A stretch of 64,000 nt of DNA from CAZGCA01 sp964524145 (GCA_964524145.1 CAZGCA010000025.1:1-64000), one strand, 5' to 3'; numbered from the stretch's first letter, positions 43,457 to 52,174 are shown. A program made the numbers and translations. Notes: generated by a model from the letters alone, not told the origin.

Positions 43457-44535
43457 TTCACCCATCTGACTTTCTTGTCGTTCGCCAGCTGGTGGCAAAT
43501 GCCGCCGCGGTCCCGGACCGAGACCCGGGTGTGTAGGGCGTGTGCAGAAAGCTGAAGAGACCGAGCCGTGCTCACGACCTCTACGACACGCCGGTACCCA
43601 TCCGGATGGTCACCGCGAATCTCGTCCTTGATCCCACTGTGAACCTCGTCCTGGAGACTATGGAACTCGTCGCCTCGGGGCAGCGTGTCGCGCGAGAACG
43701 CACGAAGGGACTCAGCACTGTAGAACTCGATCCTAGAATCGTCGAAGTGGCCGACGAGGTCGGGCTTGACCGACAAATCATCGATGGTTGCGACATCACG
43801 CTTCAGGTGGTCTCCATAAGCGTCGAGCAGCGCCCGGACATAGTTCGCCTCCTTTGGGGCCGGATCAGGCGGCGGAACCGGTGTTGGCGGACGCTCGGGA
43901 AGACCGCCTCCGAAGCGATAGACGTGGTATCGCGTCTTCGCATGTTCCTCAATAATCCGCAAGGGAGGAACCGCGTCGAAGATTCCAAAGTCCAGAACCT
44001 CAAGGTACGCCAGCAACGTCGCATCGAGCTCGACCCTCGTGGTCGACGTGATGTTGGTGCGACACTTGTCGTCCCATGCACCGATTAGTCTCGCCTTGAG
44101 ATCCTGCGGCCTCTTAAACAGGTTAGAGAGCTTCGTTCCCGCCCCCTGCGGGGCCACGAAATGATACTTTCGAGGGTACGTGTACTCTCCTAGATGCGTG
44201 TAGTGGACAAGCTTTCCGAGTTCGATCCACACGTCAGACGGCGTGAGAGGGTTTCGATAGTGTTTGCATTGGTAGTTGTCCCACCCGTCGTTCGCATCTG
44301 CGCACGTGGCGACGATATCGCGGCCCATGTCGCCGGCTCCTCCGCAGCGTTCCACATTGCTGTACTCGGTACGCAGCGAGTCTGCCCACTCCAGTACAAA
44401 GTACTCCCACTGCGTGGGGCTGAAGATCTTGATGCGTTCAATCGGGGCAATCGGTGGCCCGCCGGCCACAACATCGGCAGAAACGGCAGTAAGCGCCTCG
44501 GGCTTCGGTAGCGGAACCGTGTTCTCATTGCTCAT
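43453..44535 (-). CDS. ABC-3C system effector: Mrr-like PD-(D/E)xK nuclease
   Basis: 360 residues. The N-terminal part carries the restriction-endonuclease-like pattern: Glu44 in SPTQWEYFVLEW, the glycine loop GGAGDMGRD with Asp73, and Q-x-K at YQCKHY (Gln89, Lys91). A Pro-rich linker near 215-230 leads to a C-terminal domain of about 130 residues that probably contacts the middle component. It is first of the three overlapping genes and is driven by the promoter at 44639-44667. It likely cuts foreign DNA once the ATPase senses infection. This role is known for the type of system but inferred here. Confidence 0.75.
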   Translation of the reverse strand: MSNENTVPLPKPEALTAVSADVVAGGPPIAPIERIKIFSPTQWEYFVLEWADSLRTEYSNVERCGGAGDMGRDIVATCADANDGWDNYQCKHYRNPLTPSDVWIELGKLVHYTHLGEYTYPRKYHFVAPQGAGTKLSNLFKRPQDLKARLIGAWDDKCRTNITSTTRVELDATLLAYLEVLDFGIFDAVPPLRIIEEHAKTRYHVYRFGGGLPERPPTPVPPPDPAPKEANYVRALLDAYGDHLKRDVATIDDLSVKPDLVGHFDDSRIEFYSAESLRAFSRDTLPRGDEFHSLQDEVHSGIKDEIRGDHPDGYRRVVEVVSTARSLQLSAHALHTRVSVRDRGGICHQLANDKKVRWVK

Positions 44536-44551
44536 CGGCCATCATTCTCGC

Positions 44552-44629
44552 ACGTGAGCCCAACAATGACTATGCAGTCTGTATACAACGGCAAACACAG
44601 ACTGTCACTTTCTGTATAAGCAGTTACCC
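44552..44629 (-). promoter_or_regulatory. Leader inverted repeat of the ABC-3C operon
   Basis: The untranslated leader holds CAGTCTGT and ACAGACTG as arms of a hairpin (about 14 bases between), and TCTGTATA appears twice on the plus strand. It ends with GTTGGGC just before the nuclease gene. It may be an operator or RNA structure controlling the system. An attC origin is possible but the match is poor. Confidence 0.45.
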
Positions 44630-44638
44630 TGCCTTCTC

Positions 44639-44667
44639 ACTATATATTCTTAGATTTGTCATGTCAA
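44639..44667 (-). promoter_or_regulatory. Strong sigma70-like promoter of the ABC-3C operon
   Basis: On the minus strand TTGACA (44667-44662) is perfect. It is followed by 17 bases and TATAGT (44644-44639). Transcription would start near 44632, leaving a leader of about 97 bases before the nuclease ATG. Confidence 0.75.
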
Positions 44668-44734
44668 GACTTATCTGCATTTTCTCCGATAGTCACGTCA
44701 TTGATATAGACTCGATAAATCGGCCACGGTCCAT

Positions 44735-44783
44735 CGAACACGAGCGCCAGGATACTTGGTCGTTACGGCATGCCGTTCGACGG
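44735..44783 (+). repeat. 49-bp direct repeat, right copy
   Basis: This is an exact copy of 40918-40966. It is followed by ACTGTAG, so in frame it reads ...MPFDG-Leu-stop, a proper gene end that differs from the left copy's Ile-stop. No pseudopilin sequence precedes it. The rest of the 498-base gap (44536-45033) holds only the ABC-3C leader and promoter and the promoter of the next gene. Confidence 0.9.
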
Positions 44784-44940
44784 ACTGTAGTTCCCTGCTC
44801 TACCCCCCTACGGCAGGCAACACCTTGCGCGCACCCCTGGGAACGGAAGCTTGCCATAAGTGCTACTCGCCCTTTTGCAGCCCGGACTTCTTGTCCTTGA
44901 ACGATCAGCCAAGTACAGTATACACAAGTTGAACATCGTT

Positions 44941-44970
44941 TTGAAAGATCGCGGAACCGTGTGGTACGAT
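44941..44970 (+). promoter_or_regulatory. Sigma70-like promoter for the isomerase-like gene
   Basis: TTGAAA (44941-44946), 18 bases, TACGAT (44965-44970), 64 bases before the ATG at 45034. Confidence 0.45.
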
Positions 44971-45033
44971 GTAGGCTGTCCGGGTCAGGAAGGGCAGGCG
45001 TCGGTACATAAACGAACAGGAGGCAGGTGCCGA

Positions 45034-45858
45034 ATGAAAGTAGGCGTTGTTGTCGAGTCGTTCAGATTGGGTCTCAAAGGCGGCGTTGAGAAGTCGGCCG
45101 AGCTGGGGCTTGACGGGATCCAGGTCTACGGGTGTGGTGGCGAGCTGGACGCGCAGACAATCACCGATTCCGCGCGCGACGAGATACAACGGTTCATCGA
45201 GTCGCGAGGGCTCGAGATAAGCGCGTTGGTGGGAGAGGTCGGCGGGTTCAACCACGCGGACAAAAACGAGGAACGCGTCGAGATAACCAAGAGCGTTATC
45301 AGCCTGGCCCGGAAGATGGGTGTGAGCGTTGTCTCGGGCCATTGGGGGTTTATCCCGAATGCTGCGGCTCATCCGATGTGGAAGACGGTCATGGAGTGCG
45401 TTTCCGCGATAGCCGAACACGCTGCCAAGGAAGAGATATATTTCGCTGCCGAGACGGGGATGGAGAAGGCGGTCGCGCTTCGCCGGTTCATCGAGGCGGT
45501 ACACAGCCACTGGGTGCGTGTAAACTACGACCCGGCCAACCTGGTGATGGCGTCCGGCGACGATCCCGTCGAAGGGGTGAGGACGCTCGGCGACCTTATC
45601 GTCCACACGCACGCCAAGGACGGCGTCAAGCTCGGCGACTGGACTCCCGCGGAAGCCTTCCTCGGCGATAGAAAGGATGATCCCGCGGAGCTCATGCGGG
45701 AGATGCCTCTCGGCCAGGGCGGGGTGGACTTTCCTGCGTGGATAGGCGCGTTGCGGGACGTGGGGTACGACGGTTTTCTGACAATCGAGCGTGAAGCCGG
45801 CGACGACCCGGTGAAAGACATAGCGGAAGCAGCGGAATACCTGCGCGAACTCGTATAG
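45034..45858 (+). CDS. Sugar phosphate isomerase/epimerase (xylose-isomerase-like TIM barrel)
   Basis: 274 residues. The ATG at 45034 has AGGAGG upstream. The family features are metal-ligand positions in AAETGMEK, VNYDPANLVM, IVHTHAKDG and LTIEREAGDDP, on TIM-barrel strands. Such enzymes use a divalent metal to isomerise or epimerise sugars or inosose-type compounds. It is followed 10 bases later by a URO-D-like gene, and the two are clearly coupled. Exact substrate unknown. Confidence 0.85.
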   Translation: MKVGVVVESFRLGLKGGVEKSAELGLDGIQVYGCGGELDAQTITDSARDEIQRFIESRGLEISALVGEVGGFNHADKNEERVEITKSVISLARKMGVSVVSGHWGFIPNAAAHPMWKTVMECVSAIAEHAAKEEIYFAAETGMEKAVALRRFIEAVHSHWVRVNYDPANLVMASGDDPVEGVRTLGDLIVHTHAKDGVKLGDWTPAEAFLGDRKDDPAELMREMPLGQGGVDFPAWIGALRDVGYDGFLTIEREAGDDPVKDIAEAAEYLRELV

Positions 45859-45868
45859 AGGGAGACGG

Positions 45869-46984
45869 ATGACGTCACGGGAACGATTGCTGAGCGTGCT
45901 CCGTGGGGAGCTGCCCGACAGGGTTCCCATATCGACGTACGAACTTGTGCCGTGGAATCCGGGCTCGTGGGAGTCCAGCCAGCCGTCCTACGCACGGTTG
46001 ATGGATTACATCCGGGAGAATACGGACTGCATGTACATGTGGGGTCCGACGATGGTGGACCCGCCGTACGGTATCGAGGTGTCTCAGAAGCAGTGGCGCG
46101 AGGGGAAGAGCACGTTTAGAAAGCTGACCTACCATACAGAGAAGGGCGACCTGACACAGGTTCACCGCGAGGACGACGACGTTAACACGGCATGGTGCAC
46201 GGAACATCTGCTCAAGGACGTGGAAGATATCGAGAAGTACGTCTCGATCCTCGACTGTCTTGCCGAAGTTGATCTCGACGCCTCGACACGATCGTATGGG
46301 CAGGCACGGGATAACGTCGGTGACAACGGGATCATTCTGACCAGTATTGCGGACCCGTTGGGTGTGGCGGCGTTCCTGTGGGATTTCGCGGAGTACACTG
46401 TCATTGCGGTTACGGAGACGGAGCGGTTTGTCGCGTTTCTTGACGCCATATTCGAGCGGTTGATGGACGCGTTGCACAAGATGCTCGATGCGGGTATCGG
46501 CGAGCTGTTCAGGATATGCGGTCCGGAGGCAGCCGTGCCGCCGTACCTTCCGCCGGGCTACTTCGGTCGTTTTGTGACGCCTTACATCACAAAGATGGTG
46601 GAACTGATCCACGAGCACGGGCAGTACGTCCGGTTCCATTGCCACGGCAGGGTGCGGGATGCGCTGCCCGAGATGCTCAAGACGGGTTCCGATGCTACCG
46701 ACCCGGTCGAGCCGCCGCCGCTGGGCGACATCACTCTAGCGGAGGCGAAGGATCTTTGCGGAGACAGGTTGTGCATAATGGGCAACCTGGAACTGCGCGA
46801 TCTAGAGACATTAAAACCAGAGGAGATGGCCGAAATAGTCAAACAGGCTGTGCTTGACGGCAAGCCTGGCGGCAGGTTCGTGGTCATGCCTACAGCATGC
46901 CCGATCAACGTGCCGCTTTCGCCCGTGACGGAACAGAACTACATGACCTTTATTGATACCGCGCTGGAGTATGGCGGTTATTGA
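45869..46984 (+). CDS. Uroporphyrinogen-decarboxylase-like (corrinoid methyltransferase-type) protein
   Basis: 371 residues. It opens SRERLLSVLRGELPDRVPIS, a hallmark of URO-D-superfamily proteins from catabolic clusters, and has HGQYVRFHCHGRVRDALPEM and GNLELRDLETLKPEEMAEIV. Length and sequence fit the MtaA/CmuA-type branch rather than haem synthesis. GGGAGACGG precedes the ATG. It is coupled to the isomerase-like gene upstream, and the GH3 gene starts close after it. Together they suggest processing of a plant- or algae-derived sugar or methoxylated compound. This is inference. Confidence 0.8.
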   Translation: MTSRERLLSVLRGELPDRVPISTYELVPWNPGSWESSQPSYARLMDYIRENTDCMYMWGPTMVDPPYGIEVSQKQWREGKSTFRKLTYHTEKGDLTQVHREDDDVNTAWCTEHLLKDVEDIEKYVSILDCLAEVDLDASTRSYGQARDNVGDNGIILTSIADPLGVAAFLWDFAEYTVIAVTETERFVAFLDAIFERLMDALHKMLDAGIGELFRICGPEAAVPPYLPPGYFGRFVTPYITKMVELIHEHGQYVRFHCHGRVRDALPEMLKTGSDATDPVEPPPLGDITLAEAKDLCGDRLCIMGNLELRDLETLKPEEMAEIVKQAVLDGKPGGRFVVMPTACPINVPLSPVTEQNYMTFIDTALEYGGY

Positions 46985-47009
46985 GGAGCGTCATAAGAGC
47001 GGGGAAAGG

Positions 47010-49037
47010 ATGCGTTTGAGCGGCCGATCGTACGCCATAACGGCAGTTGTCGTCTCAGTGCTGCTTGCCGTGTCGGCATCGTGTTCGATGCTTGGTCGGG
47101 CGAAACGCGAACCGTTCGTTCCTGCGGAGCGGACGTTGCTGGCCGAATCGATCCTGGGGCAAATGACGCTTCTTGAGAAGGTCGCCCAGATGCTCGTCGT
47201 TTCGCTTGACGGCACTATCGACCCGTCGGGGTACGACGTCGATCTGATAAACAAACGCGGAGTCGGAGGAGTTCTATTCGACAAGTGGATGTCGGAACAC
47301 CACCTGGTCGAGTATTTGGCCGCCTGCCAGGCCGTCGCGCTCACGGCCAGGAACGGTATCCCGTTGTTTGTCGTCGCGGACTGCGAATCCGGCGCGGCGC
47401 CGTTCCTGCCACGGGACGGGGACCTTCTGCAAATGCCGACCCAGATGGCGTGCAGTGCGGCCGGCGACACGGACCTCGCGCACGATGCTGCCGAGGAAGT
47501 CGGGCGGCAGCTGCGGGCGCTCGGGATCAACATGAACCTTGCGCCGGTTCTGGACGTGTTGACGAACCCGGAAGGCATTGCGCTGGGGACGCGAACGTTC
47601 GGGTCCGATCCAGAGGCCGTTGCCCGGTTCGGGCTGGCCATGACTCGAGGGTTCGAAGACGGCGGCGTCATTGCGGTCTGCAAGACGTTTCCGGGGCTGG
47701 GCGGCACAACCGTTGAGGCGGAGAGCAGGCTGCGCGAATCGCGCGAGTCGGCGGGCTGGTTTGCGATGACGCATCTGCTGCCGTTCAAGGCTGCAGTTGA
47801 TGGCGGGGCCGAGGCGGTGCTGGTCGGACATGTGGTCGTGCCGTCGATCGATTCCGAGGCGGTCCCCGCATCGTTGTCCCCGGCCATTACGGAAGGCATC
47901 CTGAGGGAGAGGTGGCGGTACGAGGGGTTGTTGGTGACAGCGCCGATGAATTCCGCGCCGCTGCTCGCGAAGTTCGGTTCGGACGAAGCGGCCGTGCGGG
48001 CGGTGGAAGCCGGTGCCGACGTTATCGTGTGGAAGGCCGGTCACTACCGCCATATCGGTACGATAAACGCGATCGTCAACGCTGTTGTAAGAGGCCGTAT
48101 CTCGGAAGAACGCATAAACCGGTCGGTGCTGCGTATTCTGCGTACAAAGGAACGATTCCGCCTTTTCGAGAACCCCCTGCCGGGCAACAAGCTGGCTCGG
48201 CTGAAGGTGTTCTCGTCGCTCTCGCGGAGGGCCGGCAGGCAGATCGGGCGACACGCGGTCACGCTGCTCAAGAATGAAGGCGGTATCCTTCCTATCGCAA
48301 CCGGAGCCCATAAACGCGTGTTTGTGACGGGCGTGGCGGGCACGGAGGAGTTGGGGGGACATCTCAAGGGCAAACTGGAGAGTGTCGAGTTCTACCATTG
48401 TCGCACGGCGCGCGGGAACAAGTGGAACCCCGACACGTCGGATATCATGCGAGCCCAGACGGGTGCGAACGCAGCCGACCTGCTTATCGCGTTGACGTAC
48501 TCACCGGGCAGCACCCCGCACGGGCAGCGCGACCTGCTGAAGGCGCTCGTCGCGACGGGCCGGCCGCTGGTCGTGGTATCGCTCGGCGTGCCGACCGAAC
48601 TGACCGATTGCCCGGCAGCAAAGGCTGTGCTGGCAACATTTGCTCGAAACAAAAGCAGGACAATCACCGGCGCGGATATTGCCGCAGTTGCCGACGCGCT
48701 TACGGGCCGGGCAAGCCTGCGTGTGGAGCCGCCGGCCGAGATCCAAGTGTCGATAGGCGATGGGCTCGTGCTCGACGCAGAGCAGTTCATCAAGTCTCCC
48801 GCCGGCCGCCTTCCGATCACCATATCGAGGAAATTCGGGCCGGGATTCGGCCTCTGCTTCCCTCCCGCTCGCTCGTTGGGCAAGGTGCGCTGGGACTTCG
48901 GCGACGGCAACGCGGCGAAAGGGCCGACGGTCCGCCACGTTTACGATGAGCCCGGCGCGTTCTCGGTCAGCCTGACTGTTGAAGACGGATGGGGAAACCC
49001 GCAGGCGGCGCGTTTTGTTGCGGCTGTTCGGCCGTAG
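47010..49037 (+). CDS. GH3-type lipoprotein with PKD domain, catalytic nucleophile missing
   Basis: 675 residues. A signal ending VSASC marks a lipoprotein. The GH3 N-terminal barrel shows KVAQMLVVSLDG, GINMNLAPVLDV and FGSDPEAVARFGLAMTRG. The usual K-H-x2-G-H reads KTFPGLGG (Lys225 kept, histidines lost), and the strand that should hold the nucleophile Asp reads GLLVTAPMNS (residues 307-316), with Ala311 in place of Asp. The second domain (about 420-560) is GH3 C-terminal-like. A PKD domain closes the protein (VRWDFGDGNAAKGPTVRHVY). It is therefore likely a binding or regulatory pseudo-enzyme. The ATG at 47010 is chosen for its GGGGAAAGG site. Confidence 0.75.
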   Translation: MRLSGRSYAITAVVVSVLLAVSASCSMLGRAKREPFVPAERTLLAESILGQMTLLEKVAQMLVVSLDGTIDPSGYDVDLINKRGVGGVLFDKWMSEHHLVEYLAACQAVALTARNGIPLFVVADCESGAAPFLPRDGDLLQMPTQMACSAAGDTDLAHDAAEEVGRQLRALGINMNLAPVLDVLTNPEGIALGTRTFGSDPEAVARFGLAMTRGFEDGGVIAVCKTFPGLGGTTVEAESRLRESRESAGWFAMTHLLPFKAAVDGGAEAVLVGHVVVPSIDSEAVPASLSPAITEGILRERWRYEGLLVTAPMNSAPLLAKFGSDEAAVRAVEAGADVIVWKAGHYRHIGTINAIVNAVVRGRISEERINRSVLRILRTKERFRLFENPLPGNKLARLKVFSSLSRRAGRQIGRHAVTLLKNEGGILPIATGAHKRVFVTGVAGTEELGGHLKGKLESVEFYHCRTARGNKWNPDTSDIMRAQTGANAADLLIALTYSPGSTPHGQRDLLKALVATGRPLVVVSLGVPTELTDCPAAKAVLATFARNKSRTITGADIAAVADALTGRASLRVEPPAEIQVSIGDGLVLDAEQFIKSPAGRLPITISRKFGPGFGLCFPPARSLGKVRWDFGDGNAAKGPTVRHVYDEPGAFSVSLTVEDGWGNPQAARFVAAVRP

Positions 49038-49044
49038 CGAGTTG

Positions 49045-49968
49045 TTAGGAACCAGCAACGGCGTTGTGGCGGGCGAGGTGCGTGCTCAACAGAGCTCTTG
49101 TTTTCGGTGCGATGTAGAAGAAGAACGCCGCGCCGATGATGAGCCCGGCGGGAACGTCAACGAAATAGTGCGAGCGGATGTATACCGTGGAAACCCAGAG
49201 GCTCGCGGTAAGGACCATCAGCGGCCAGAACAGCCTGCTCTTGTATAGTCGCGCCGACAGCAACACCACAAGCGAGACGGCACAGTGTGAGCTGGGCAGC
49301 GCACCGTTTTGCACTTCGCCGAAACGGAATATCAGCCGCAGCAATGCGCCGAAGACCTTCCCTTGTAACGGTCTGCCGGGCTCGTCGGCGAACACATACT
49401 GTGGTCCCACGGTCGGGAACAGGATAAAGATCAGGAAACAGAAGAAGAACGTCAGCGTCGCCCGGAATATGTAGTCGGCGAACGGTTCGCGGTCAGGTCG
49501 CAGGTAGAGCGCGAGAGCGAAGACCATTATCATGACGTAGAACGACATGTATGAGAGAGACATGTACTCGGCGAACAACGGACTGGTGAGGCGGCGCGAG
49601 AACTCGAGGCTCGGCTGATCGCCAAAGATCGCCTTGTCCCACGCGATTGGGAGCCATTCGTGGGTTTTGTTGCCGACAAGGTGATTCAGCCATCCGGCTT
49701 CTTCGTAGCATGCCAGAAAGAGCGCTGTGGAGTACCAGTCGCGCAGGAATCGTGTCGCGCCGCTCGCGTTGTTTGGATTGACTCTGGCGAGCGCGACGAC
49801 AACGGCAATTCCCGCGAGATGGGCGATGGCGTACAGCCACCATGGCTTGAGGTTTCTGTGAAAGACGAGAATCAGGATCAGTACCAGCACAAGATACACG
49901 ACTGATACCACGTCTATCGGCCGGATGTGTCGCGTCTCGGGAGGGCTACCCTTTGATGGCGCGTTCAT
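49045..49968 (-). CDS. PAP2-superfamily membrane phosphatase or inositolphosphotransferase-like
   Basis: 307 residues with about six membrane helices. The PAP2 motifs are near-canonical: FPTVGPQYVFAD, ALPSSHCAVSL (the P-S-x-H block) and SHYFVDVPAG (H-x3-D). The arrangement resembles the PAP2_3 group, which includes inositol phosphorylceramide synthase-like enzymes, so the substrate may be a phospholipid or polyprenyl pyrophosphate. The start at 49968 lies 23 bases inside the end of the upstream GNAT gene, showing coupling. An alternative upstream TTG is less likely. Confidence 0.8.
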   Translation of the reverse strand: MNAPSKGSPPETRHIRPIDVVSVVYLVLVLILILVFHRNLKPWWLYAIAHLAGIAVVVALARVNPNNASGATRFLRDWYSTALFLACYEEAGWLNHLVGNKTHEWLPIAWDKAIFGDQPSLEFSRRLTSPLFAEYMSLSYMSFYVMIMVFALALYLRPDREPFADYIFRATLTFFFCFLIFILFPTVGPQYVFADEPGRPLQGKVFGALLRLIFRFGEVQNGALPSSHCAVSLVVLLSARLYKSRLFWPLMVLTASLWVSTVYIRSHYFVDVPAGLIIGAAFFFYIAPKTRALLSTHLARHNAVAGS

Positions 49969-51064
49969 ATATTCTGTAGGTCTTGTATCGCCGCGCACCA
50001 AGTGTTTCGAGGACTCGGATCATCGGCAAATTGTCTTCCAGAATCCACGACATCTCGCCGCGCTCGTAGCCGAGACGACTACCCACAACGTACGTTCTGT
50101 AGTAAAACAATGCGTCGAGACCGAGGTTGCGATACTCTTTGCGTACGCCCATCAACGCTATGCGCAACCCTTTGATCTTCCTCCTGTACCAGAGTAGCTT
50201 GAAGATGCCGAACGGGAACAGTCGCCCGTTGGCCTTAATGATAGCCTCGTTTATGTTGGGCACGCTGATCGCGAACCCTGCGGGCTCGCCGTCTATCTCT
50301 GCTATGAACGTGAGCCGCGTATCGATGACGCCGACGAACTCCTTTGCGAGATGGTTCAGCTCGGATGGTGTCATGGGTACGAACCCCCAGTTCTCCGACC
50401 AGGCATCGTTATACACCTGTCCGATAATTTGGAGTTCGCGCATCAGATGCTTCTTGTCTGCGTGGCGCACGAGTAGTCCGCGTCTTCTCTCGAGCTGTCG
50501 TGCGACCCGTTCGAGCTTTGGAGGAATCTCGTTCTGATCGATCAAATAGGCATAGAGGTCCCTGCTTTTCCCGAAGCCGAGTCGCTCCATCAATTCAGCA
50601 TAGTAAGGCGGTGTGTGTGCCAAGAAAACCATCGGCGGCCACTCGAACCCGTCGATGAGCGCTCCGCATTCGTTGAGTATCGAGAAGTTCATGGGGCCCA
50701 TCATCGTGTCCATGCCACGTTCCGCGACCCATTGTTCAGCGGTGTCGATAAGCGCGCGCGCGACCGCCTCGTCGTTGATCGTCTCGAAGAACCCGAACCC
50801 GCCGACTTTGCTGCGGTACACTCTGTTGTGTCCTCTGTCAATGAACGCCGCGATGCGGCCAACGGGGCGGCCGTTGTCGGTTGCAAGAAAGTACTGCGCG
50901 TCCCCATGCTCGAAGAAAGGGTTCTTCTCCTGGTTGAGAGCTTCCTTGACCATAAGAATCAGTGGCGGCACCCAGCACGGGTCGTCTTCGTATACCTTCC
51001 ACGGCAGTTTGATGAACTGCTTCAATTGGGGTTTGGTGCGAACCTCTTCCACGGTGATAGGCAT
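49946..51064 (-). CDS. GNAT-family N-acyltransferase-like protein
   Basis: 372 residues. An N-terminal GNAT-like half (FIKLPWKVYEDDPCWVPPL, FLATDNGRPVGRIAAFID) is followed by a second GNAT-like half with GEPAGFAISVPNINEAI and the CoA-binding-like GVRKEYRNLGLDALFYYR. This matches the large 'N-acetyltransferase' group often next to lipid genes in GC-rich bacteria. The acceptor is unknown. It overlaps the PAP2 gene downstream, and a joint role in membrane lipid modification is an inference. Confidence 0.75.
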   Translation of the reverse strand: MPITVEEVRTKPQLKQFIKLPWKVYEDDPCWVPPLILMVKEALNQEKNPFFEHGDAQYFLATDNGRPVGRIAAFIDRGHNRVYRSKVGGFGFFETINDEAVARALIDTAEQWVAERGMDTMMGPMNFSILNECGALIDGFEWPPMVFLAHTPPYYAELMERLGFGKSRDLYAYLIDQNEIPPKLERVARQLERRRGLLVRHADKKHLMRELQIIGQVYNDAWSENWGFVPMTPSELNHLAKEFVGVIDTRLTFIAEIDGEPAGFAISVPNINEAIIKANGRLFPFGIFKLLWYRRKIKGLRIALMGVRKEYRNLGLDALFYYRTYVVGSRLGYERGEMSWILEDNLPMIRVLETLGARRYKTYRIYERAIKG

Positions 51065-51322
51065 TTCACTGGTCCTCGGCTATACCGGTCTCCCACACGC
51101 GACGCCATACGAAAGCCGCGTGATTCTACCATGTTCGGGAGGACAATTCCATACCTTCAACCTCCCTCCGGCTCCGAGCAGGCATACGACCGTTGCTTTA
51201 CCAGCAAGGAATCTGGTACAACTGAGACTGGAATGTCGGCTAGTGCCGGACTCGAGCGTAGCCCACGGTTCGGGTCCGTGCGTGCATTTGACAGCGGGCG
51301 CTACGTGTTAGGAGGAAATTCC

Positions 51323-52174
51323 ATGGGGCTGCTGGACGGTAAGGTGGCGTTGATAACGGGAGCGGGTCGCGGCATAGGCCGTTGCCATGCGCTCGCGTTC
51401 GCAAAGGAAGGAGCGAAGGTCGTTGTCAACGACGTAGGTTGCGACCGGTCGGGCAACGAGGAGGATTCGAGCGTAGCGGAGACGCTGGCCGAGGAAATAC
51501 GTGCGGCCGGCGGCGAGGCTGCGGCGGACCAGCACAGCGTCGCGACGATGGAAGGCGGCCGGGCCATAGTCCAGACGGCGATAGACAGTTTCGGCAAGCT
51601 CGATATCCTGGTGAACAACGCGGGTATACTCCGCGACAAGAGCTTGGGCAAGATGACCGAGGAGATGTGGGATGCGGTGATTGCCGTGCACCTGAAAGGC
51701 ACGTTTGCCTGCACGCAACCCGCCGCAGCGCATATGAAAGAACGCGGCGAGGGCGGCCGGATCATCAACACATCGTCGATGTCCGGGCTGGTCGGCAACT
51801 TTGGCCAGTCGAACTATGGTGCTGCGAAAGCCGGTATTGCGGGGTTCACGCGAGTCGCGGCCATCGAATTCATGAAGTACGGTATCACCGTCAACGCTAT
51901 TGTGCCGACGGCGCTGACCCGCATGACCGACGACCTACCGATCTACTCGCATATTAGCGAGAAGGATCTCGGTCCGCAGTGGGTATCGCCTGTCGCGGTC
52001 TTTCTCGCCTCGGACCTTGCCAAAGACATCACAGGCAAATTCATCGGGATCGAGAGCGGTAGACTATTCGAGATCAAGATAGCGATCGCGGACGGCGTCA
52101 CGAAGGATACCATCTGGACACCCGCCGAGATAGCCGAGAAGATCGACCAGATACTGAGCGAAGCGGCTGGTTAA
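51323..52174 (+). CDS. Short-chain dehydrogenase/reductase
   Basis: 283 residues from the ATG at 51323 with AGGAGG seven bases upstream. The cofactor motif TGAGRGIGR, the NNAG strand, the catalytic Ser in INTSSMSG and Y-x3-K in SNYGAAKAG are all present. The long insertion after strand 2 and the overall length resemble the 3-hydroxyacyl-CoA dehydrogenase part of multifunctional enzyme 2, so a role in acyl-CoA oxidation or reduction is likely. The substrate is not proven. Confidence 0.87.
   Translation: MGLLDGKVALITGAGRGIGRCHALAFAKEGAKVVVNDVGCDRSGNEEDSSVAETLAEEIRAAGGEAAADQHSVATMEGGRAIVQTAIDSFGKLDILVNNAGILRDKSLGKMTEEMWDAVIAVHLKGTFACTQPAAAHMKERGEGGRIINTSSMSGLVGNFGQSNYGAAKAGIAGFTRVAAIEFMKYGITVNAIVPTALTRMTDDLPIYSHISEKDLGPQWVSPVAVFLASDLAKDITGKFIGIESGRLFEIKIAIADGVTKDTIWTPAEIAEKIDQILSEAAG

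Noticed and set aside
44552..44629. Second attC site bounding the ABC-3C operon
   Set aside because: The ends (GGGTAAC/GTTGGGC) fit loosely, but the arms carry a five-base bulge on the wrong side and the site lies in the transcribed leader. Treated as a regulatory hairpin.
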